A DNA stretch of 64,000 bases from Ectocarpus siliculosus (lineage: Eukaryota > Sar > Phaeophyceae > Ectocarpales > Ectocarpaceae). The stretch's first letter is position 1. Every line of letters starts with the position of its first letter. The stretch is taken from positions 132,927 through 196,926 of the forward strand of contig FN647863.1 of the NCBI GenBank assembly GCA_000310025.1, in the 5' to 3' direction. A program made the position numbers and the translations under genes. This document shows, piece after piece, positions 57,148 to 64,000 of the stretch. The notes below the pieces were generated by a model. That model worked only from the letters and a program-made list of their open reading frames with translations, searched no databases and had not been told where the DNA came from.

Positions 57148-57354
57148 TCAACGGCAACCTATCCGCCAGGTCATAGGCACTGTCAATTTTCCTCCGTTTC
57201 CCGTTTTTGTCGGGGCCAGTGTCGTCTGCCCGACGTAGCCCCTCGCCACCGATGATGATTTGGTTTTCCAACCACCGAGCTTCATAATTTCGTCGACTGC
57301 CGTACCTGTCAGAGACTCGCCGAGGGAACCTGCAACACGATGTACCCTCGTCAA
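57148..57354 (-). pseudogene. Tyrosine recombinase C-terminal relic
   Basis: The open stretch reads RVHRVAGSLGESLTG, then AVDEIMKLGGWKTKSSSVAR, then GYVGQTT. A His-x-x-Arg-like box, a GGWKT segment and a following Tyr match the C-terminal end of tyrosine recombinases of Crypton or DIRS type. That would be the strand-cleaving enzyme of the element carrying this repeat. Only about 69 codons remain. The family call is inferred from motif order. Confidence 0.4.
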
Positions 57355-57992
57355 CGGTTCTTACATCGAAGTCATTGGAACTAACGAGCTTTCAGCTTTT
57401 TCGCTTTCACCCGCAAATATATTTGTAAAGTTTTCACCCCACGTGGGGATTCGAACTCACGAGTTGACCACTAAACTAGCGGTTTACAGGCTACCACTGC
57501 ATAGAAGACCACCGGGGCGACCAGCTTACACCCTAAAACGCGATTTATCGTTGAGTCAGCTGACGTCGGTAGGGAAAGGTTCGGGAGGTAGGCACCGGAA
57601 TACAAGGACAGCTGCAGCTAGCTGTGGGTGTATGTTTTAGCGATCTCCCACATTATTTGACAAATGTGTACCGCTTCGACGGAAGGATGAATCAGCCTCT
57701 ATGGAAGGAAATCGGACCTACCTCCATCCGATTCCATGGTAATCTAGGACGTGAGACGAATCCAGACTTCGGAGTGAAATCGGGAAGAGTCAGGTATCCC
57801 ATGAAGCATGTTGGAAAATGACTCTACATCGTTCAGTCCCCTTTCTCTGTCTCGAAACACGCTGGAGCTATCGAGGAGAAATAAATATGAGAGAAAGTAA
57901 CAGGCCGCCTCGCAACACGCGGCGTTCCGCCGCGGCGGCTTCGGCGACTGCTTGGCGGCGGCTGTCTCGGCTCCAGCGGCTGCGAGTTCACC

Positions 57993-60429
57993 TATCATAT
58001 CAGGCCGAGGATTGAACCGACTGACTTCTGCCGAAGGGACGGGTTCACACCAAATTCCGTTGTTGTCTTCCTGGGGTGATCCAATGGAGCTGGATTGATA
58101 GAGAAGATACGGCTGCCATGTTCTCCAATCACTCTGCATCGATGTGAAGTTGAGCACGCCCCTCCGTTCTTGCTCTGTCAGAATATTTTGTTGACACCCG
58201 TGACGGTAGGCATGACTTGAGTGTGCCCACTCATGAGCTAACTCCCCCGTTCAAGAACTGCAGTACTGTAGTGTACAGAGGTGTACATACAAAGGATGAT
58301 TGGAGCATGACCCGGGCTGACGTAGAGAAACATGAGACATTGTCGTACGTCTTGTACTGCAGTGTAGGAACAGTCGTCCAGATTAGCACAGCATCCGCCT
58401 AATTACAGGCCATCCTGTTCCACCGAACTTGGTCTGTGGTGGGTCCAACCTGGTCGTGTTGTGGAGGGTCGCTGGCAAAACGATCGTAGGTGTGCCATCC
58501 TCGAAAACGCTGGTGTTTAGGGTTCAAATCCGCCATGTGTTGTACACACTCCGCCATCCGGTGTCCTAATGTTGGCTAATCTGCACAACACCCCTTTGTT
58601 TCGTAGCCCTGCACATTCACGACCACGTTGTTGTACTAGTCTGCACAACAGCGCTTTGTTTCGTGGCCCTACACATTCACGACCGCTGTGCGTACAGTGC
58701 TGGTCAACAGGTAGGGACCACATCCTGTGCAAAGACTCTCAGACATGAAAATGAGAGGAAGAACCTCAATCTTGGTGGCAAGAAGACATACAAGGGGCAG
58801 TCTACAGCCGATGTGAGTATCGTTGAACAGTGTGATATAGACAACAATGTTCTCGCCGCGCTGACGGTGTTAGTTCGAGCATCAGTAAGTAGACCAAACC
58901 AACTCATGACATCGACGCCCTCGACCCGACGCCCGGGGTGTACCAATAGTGATGTGCTTTCATCAATACCGTCCTCATAATAAGTCGGCGAAGTAGCTAA
59001 GGAGGCAGTCTCAGCACCACACGATAGCAGAATGGGCGAGAGAGGGCTAGATGAAGGAAGTAATAACTCATATATGCACGCACATGTTTCTTGCAGCGTC
59101 CCCAAGAGGGGCATGATGCCGCAATAACGCGTAGCCTTTTTTTTCGCACGAACCAGAACAAAGAATGGTGAGAACCAATCCCAGAGTTACGATTCGGTGT
59201 TCGGGTTAAAATGCGTATGAAACTGGACACGTTCTGGAAACTGGACACGGACACAGTCCATCGCAGCACAGTGGCAGCATTTACACGCACAGGGTCAGTT
59301 TGAACACTCCATTTACGGCGAGCGACGAAGTAGACATGTGTACATTTGTATTGATGTGCGTCACTCGGTTGATTGAGATTGCTGCCTTCACATGAATGAG
59401 TGAAAGAGATACAGTATTTAGCTGGCATCTGTTCCGCCGCCCTGCGCCCGTTGCCTTCGCATTGGTCTTGATCCTACTGTAGAGCCATTCGTCGCACCAT
59501 GACACGAGCGGACTTCAGTTTTACCGCCCACCCTGCACGGGGATCACTCTCTCTCTCTCTCTTGAAAGCGAACGCACAACATCGGCGGAGAGAGTCCATG
59601 ATTCTCAGAGGGATTGTTTCAAGCTTGGGTGTTGTATTGAAATGTGCGGGGTGAGAAACCGGTGACGCTTGTATTTTGAGGTGGCAGTTTGTTCCTGCAG
59701 CCTTGGTTGTACTTTGTTGCAATCCAGCTTCCGAGTGACTACAATACAGCGACGGTATCCTTTGATTTTAAGGGAAATCCCTTGCCCTCCTATTACTGTA
59801 CAAGTACTTATTGCTTGCTTTCTGTTGACCTAAGAGCTCTACACATGCGGTAGTCGCGCAATGTTCTGGACTCCTCGTCTCATTTCCTCGATGAAGAGCC
59901 CGACCTGTTGTTGTTGCTGATGTCATTCTTGTGTTCAAATGAACAAAAACACTATTTTTATCCGTCCAGTTGACGCGGACGCCTTTCGCAGCCACAAGCC
60001 AACCGACCAGAATGCACACAAACCGTGGACATTGTCATCGTGGAAGGACTGCATTAACCCAAAGCCTGGCCCCCGCCTATTGCACCCCACACAAGAGTGC
60101 CTGCAGGAAAGTAATGGAGAGTTGGCAAAACGGCGACTGGTCTCCAAAGCATGTCCAATATAGCATCCAGAACCTTACGCGGCGCTCGCCATGTGCATAG
60201 CAACACCTAGTCCGATGAATGCAGGGGCTGGCGACGCCAAGCAAACGAACGACCCACTTTTACCCCCCTCGACAAAGAGGGGCAAGACACGGGGGGGGGG
60301 GGATAGATGTTTCGCGCATTGGCACTCTGAGCGGTGCTCCCTTCGGAGGTAAACGAGAGCCGCCCATGCCATACAACCATAGCAAATACAAGACGCGCAT
60401 CGACAAACGCGGCCCTATTCATCGCAGAC
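57993..60429. other. Mostly unassigned sequence
   Basis: Positions 58,000-58,240 are a diverged relative of 3,900-4,140. A short tandem duplication (CTGCACAACA.C.CTTTGTTTCG) lies at 58,580-58,690, a (CT)n tract at 59,547-59,562, and a GACGCGGACGCC LTR-tail word at 59,972. The minus-strand frame at 58,704-59,114 is open but unrecognised. Confidence 0.4.
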
Positions 60430-60660
60430 AGCAAGGAAGCCAGTCCCAAAAACTCAAAAAACATGCTTGCAGCAGGAAGCAAGCCAGCCAGTCCGCTGCA
60501 CTCGAAAAACATCCTCCTCGAAGGATTGCAGCAGGGCTTTCAGCATGCGCGCTAGTCCACGTTATTCCAAACACACCATCTCCTCGAAAGCTTGCCGCGA
60601 GCAAGCCAGCCCGCTTTGTTCAAAAAACATCCTCCTCGAAAGCTTGCAGCGCTCTCTCCC
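60430..60660. repeat. Degenerate repeats at the 3' end of the minus-strand gene
   Basis: The word CATCCTCCTCGAAAGCTTGC and variants, with AGCAAGCCAGC, repeat three to four times. The last codons of the gene above (LQAFEEDVF) come from one unit, so the stop lies inside a repeat. Confidence 0.55.
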
Positions 60661-63600
60661 GGAGCGCGCCAGCCAACGGCTCAAACCACCCCATGCCCGT
60701 ATCCCCCGCCCCGGCACCCAAGGAACCACCCCCCGCCCTGAGCCGCATCCCGAGCACCACCAAGCCGCCGTCGAGAGTGCGCAAGCCCGGGTGGACTCCT
60801 GAAGTCTCGCACGCGAGCGCTGCCGCTCTGCTGTGTTCCCCCGCGCAGGCCATCGCGAGGAGCAGGAACTCCATCGAGGAGGTCGGCGGCGGAGGCACGA
60901 CCGCGGTGGACGAGGACAACGGCTGCTGCTGTCGTTGTCGGTGCTGGCCTTGTGGTTGCTGTTGAGAAGGAGGGCAGGACCAGAGCTTGCACCGCATCGC
61001 GACGGCCGCGAGGGAAGGGTAGAGAGCGGTCTTCGCCAGCTGCCCCAGAGACGGGCTGGTGGTAGAGGTGAATCGTGATGGCGGTCCCATCATCGTTGTT
61101 TGGAGGCATGCATGGGAGGGGAAGGCGGGATCATCGTGGTTAGGAAGGGATTCGGTCACGGTGCATGCCAAAGGGCGTATTCAGAGCGCAGCGGGCACGA
61201 ACAACACCAGAGACCGCCCCTGCCCGAAAAAATCTGTTGGCATCCCTCCCGAACTCATGAAAAGCAAGCACGAGACTACAGCAGACGACATTACAAGTAC
61301 TGTACAGGAACGACACGGATGATGACGGGGCCATTCGGCTGCCCAGTCGCTCTCGACCTCGGCATGCTCCCTCACGTACGCATTGATCGCTCCTTTCTGC
61401 AGGTGTAGCAAGCATGCAGTGCGCGCCCGGGGGCAAGAAAAAAATGTCATTAACCGAAAATGACGGTCCCTATAGCGGAGCCCTGTATGTCGATGCATAC
61501 CTGGAGAGAGCGAGCTGCAAGGTATCATCGTCCACGCTGGCAGCCGCGCCGCTGTCGCTAGCGCTCAACTCGCTCGCCAACAGCTTCGTGGCGGCCACAT
61601 GCCTGGATGGGTGAAGAGAGGCAAGCCCGACCTGAAACGCGGCAGAGTTCAACGTAAATTAACAAAAAAAATGGCGGATGTTAGAAAACCGATAAGGCCA
61701 GGAAGGTTTCAAAATACAAACCAGCGGGATGCCTGACACAATGCATGATGGAAACATAATACTTCTAAGTAGTCCAGATAGGCGTTGTTCAATTTCAGTT
61801 TTGGGGACGCAATACGCGATAACGCTCCGCGCCTTCGACTCTCAATTACTGTAGGTCGTGCCTACAGAAAACTATAGTTGGGTGCGCGTGTTTCGTGGTG
61901 GCATTTCGTGTTTCTTAGTTTTGGGGTTTGGGGGATGCCATCGAAATAGGCTGGGTGTGGCTTGTTTTTGTTTTGAGTACCTTTGAGTTTTCGGTTTGGG
62001 GGACGCAACATGGTGCCAGACGACTGTGGAAAAAAACATGTTGTTTTGGCCGATACACTTTTTTCTTTTTTGTCTAGGGGACACCACCACAGCGACTATA
62101 TAGGTTATAGTGTTGGCTTCTTGATGGAGCACCTGTTCTTATGGCCAAGCTCTTAGCTTTCGGCATCATTCATGCTCTGGTTCTTAAGCGCTAAGTTCGT
62201 AAGTAGTGGCGCGTTCTGTATTCTACGATACGTCGGAGCCCCCTCTTCCACCGGAAATAAGAGACTACCCAACTACGAAGTATACTACAATGAGCAGAGT
62301 CCGTGACAGATTTCGAACCTCTTACGTCCAACCCCCCCCTGATAAGGTACCCTCTCTTACAAGGGCATCCCTACTGTGCTCGTAGGCTGTATGGCATGTC
62401 AAGTGTGTGGGGATGAGTTTTGAGACGAGAGAGAAGACGTATGTGAAAAGTTGTGCTCATTTGTTCGAAGCGCGGCGACGCACGATGAATTCATTTAGTG
62501 TGCGACGGCCGGAGGACAGCGAGTACAACATGCAAGCGAGTAAAACATGCAAGAGAGAAAAACAAGCAGATGCCAAGACTGCACCTTGATGCGCGCGAGA
62601 GGGGGCGCGCCCGAGGCCTCTAGAGTGGACCACAGCGCTTCTTCGAACCCTTCCGACGTAAAAGCGGCGCAACCAGTCGACGCCAAGCACCTGCAAACAC
62701 ACGCAGTATTTCTCAGCAGTTGGGTCAACGCGCACCGCCGCATCGTCCAAGAGGAGGGGGGGGGGGCTAACGGCGTACAAGGAACAGAGGGTCTCTGACC
62801 GATTTGCCGTGAAGGTTAGGCGTTGACCGTCCTAGTACGCAGTCCCTCCACAAATAAAAATATGTCGCAGAAATGTTAGCCAGTCATTGGCCGAGGGGCT
62901 ACAGTACCTTCGAAAAAATCGGAGAGTACCGAGCTCCTCGCCAGACGAAGGGTGACTTGGCTTCAGTCTCCAAAACACTTGGGGACACTTTTCATGCTAA
63001 AGCCAAGTCAGCAAATTTATCCAGTGCCAGGCTATACCGTTTTAGCATCCACGGGACACGCGGCTTGGGAGATAGTGAAGAGCAAGTAAGGCCGAGCAGA
63101 GGCATCACACAGATTATTACACAGCATATCACATAGCGCAGCACCTCACCCAAGCATGATAGACAACGGTTTCTTACGTGCACTTCACACGGCGGAGCTT
63201 GGGGCGACTAAGATGCGACAAACAGACATTTGAGTGCGGTGCCCCCAAAGTGTCCCCAATTGGGCGTGGTTAAACCCCACCGCAAGACGACGTGGCGGTG
63301 GGTTGCTATGTACAATAGGTATCGGTGAGGCACGAACATCGCGGACCAAGCCGACAGAAAGAAGCGCCTTGTCCCAATCAGAAGCGTTATTTCTCCACCG
63401 CGAGGTGGGAAAATAGAACCAGGGGGGCAGCGAGGGAAGACGCGACGAAAACCCACGCCTTCGCCGCAGCACGCGTAGTGCTACCTAACGAAGGCCGCAA
63501 AACTCGGTCCACCTGCACACGAACTCCCACTCTCGCGCGTCCACCCCAGCCGAGATGAGCTTCGGCCACCACTCTCGCGACAGGGCCGCAATCGACCCCT

Positions 63601-63951
63601 CTCGCCCCGCCGGAGACGATTGGTCCCCCTCTCCTGCCCCGAGGCTATCCGGAGGGGTAGCATAGTCTTTGAAAGCGGGGCCAACCAATGCCTTCACGGC
63701 TGCCTTCGCTCGTAACCGGCGCACTTGTTCCGCTGCTGGTAGCAGGACAGCGCTGTGAGGCGGACTTGCTGCTGCTACTGCAGCTGCTGCTGCTGCTGCC
63801 CCTTCAAGTTCTTCGGATTCCCAGATGGACACCATGTCGACGATTGCTTCAAGGCGCCTTAGACGGAATTGTTGCGTCGCTGCTACGGGTTCCCCTTGGC
63901 CTGCCGCGCCCGGTACGTCTTCTGCCAATCGGCGTAACCCATGGCGAAAAA
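60620..63951 (-). CDS. Unknown multi-exon gene, 5' end beyond or near the window edge
   Basis: Four exons fit in phase: at least 63,951-63,513 (ends TGC-AG), 62,690-62,585, 61,631-61,501 (ends TCC-AG) and 61,055-60,620, with the stop at 60,620. Acceptors are TTTGCAG, GTTTCAG and CCACCAG; donors are GTGGAC (weak), GTGCAG and GTATGC. The product is mostly alpha-helical and Ala/Leu-rich: RRLEAIVDMVSIWESEELEG, EEALWSTLEASGAPPLARIK, VGLASLHPSRHVAATKLLAS, SSMEFLLLAMACAGEHSRAA. It has an Ala run and a Gln-rich linker. HEAT/ARM-like solenoids look similar, but I recognise no family. The first exon stays open upstream past any clear ATG, so the start is unknown. The weak first donor is the least certain junction. 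Confidence 0.5.
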
Positions 63952-63959
63952 GAACAAGG

Positions 63960-64000
63960 CCGGGGGTTTGGGGGGGGGGGGGGGGGGGGGGGGGGTCTCT
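63960..64000 (+). repeat. Long G homopolymer at the window edge
   Basis: A run of more than 20 G ends in TCTCT. Similar G-runs occur at 21,282, 23,300, 23,850, 60,290 and 62,757. Read quality may be low around them. Confidence 0.8.

Larger units (their letters stand above)
56106..57992 (+). repeat. Dispersed 1.9-kb repeat, copy 2
   Basis: Same order as copy 1, with a shorter palindrome array (56,572-57,034). The part ending near 57,992 (ATCCCATGAAGCATGTTGG onward) also occurs as a short third copy at about 8,990-9,125. Confidence 0.75.

Noticed and set aside
61300-61396. An extra exon (KGAINAYVREHAEVESDW) in the gene at 60.6-63.9 kb
   Set aside because: It has an acceptor, but joining it after 61,501 leads to a stop within nine codons. 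Skipping it keeps phase perfectly.

Overview
This is a repeat-rich nuclear window from an intron-bearing eukaryote. Three things suggest a brown alga (Phaeophyceae, Ectocarpus-like): many GT-AG introns of about 0.2-2 kb, Notch-type LNR repeats with stramenopile-style spacing, and TTAGGG-like tracts among LTR and retroelement debris. The taxonomic call is inference. No prokaryotic operon, CRISPR array or rRNA is visible.

The main gene lies on the minus strand at 13,939-27,029. I could assemble it exon by exon with consistent phases: 17 exons and 754 codons. It encodes a secreted, cysteine-rich protein with a signal peptide, seven Lin-12/Notch (LNR) repeats alternating with an acidic 'FACIDP..A.C' module, and a C-terminal discoidin (F5/8 type C)-like domain. 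Most LNRs are split at the same site, with the YDGGDCC half in a 38-nt microexon.

Upstream on the same strand (about 32.8-44.75 kb) is a tandem duplicate of the 3' half of this gene. It is a pseudogene: two in-frame stops, a 2-nt and a 1-nt deletion, one long exon with a stop and no usable acceptor, and lost cysteines. It keeps one LNR module that gene 1 lacks. A gag-only LTR retrotransposon (39,828-44,060, target duplication AGATC) splits it, and a pair of 275-bp direct repeats cuts off its far end.

The left arm (1-13.3 kb) holds foldback elements, arrays of the palindrome CTTCCATGGAAG, a tyrosine-recombinase-like relic inside a 1.9-kb repeat, decayed retroelement coding and a broken second gag element. 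Blocks at 28.5-29.7 kb share CCCATGGG arrays with the 1.9-kb repeat, which recurs at 56.1-58.0 kb. From 45.7 to 53.2 kb there are satellites, a reverse-transcriptase relic with a stop at its YxDD box, TACCGCC minisatellites and a MITE with perfect 23-bp inverted ends.

On the right, a frame-broken minus-strand gene ends at 54,050. A new multi-exon minus-strand gene with four phase-compatible exons runs from 60,620 off the window edge. Many remaining open frames are shadows or repeat readings.
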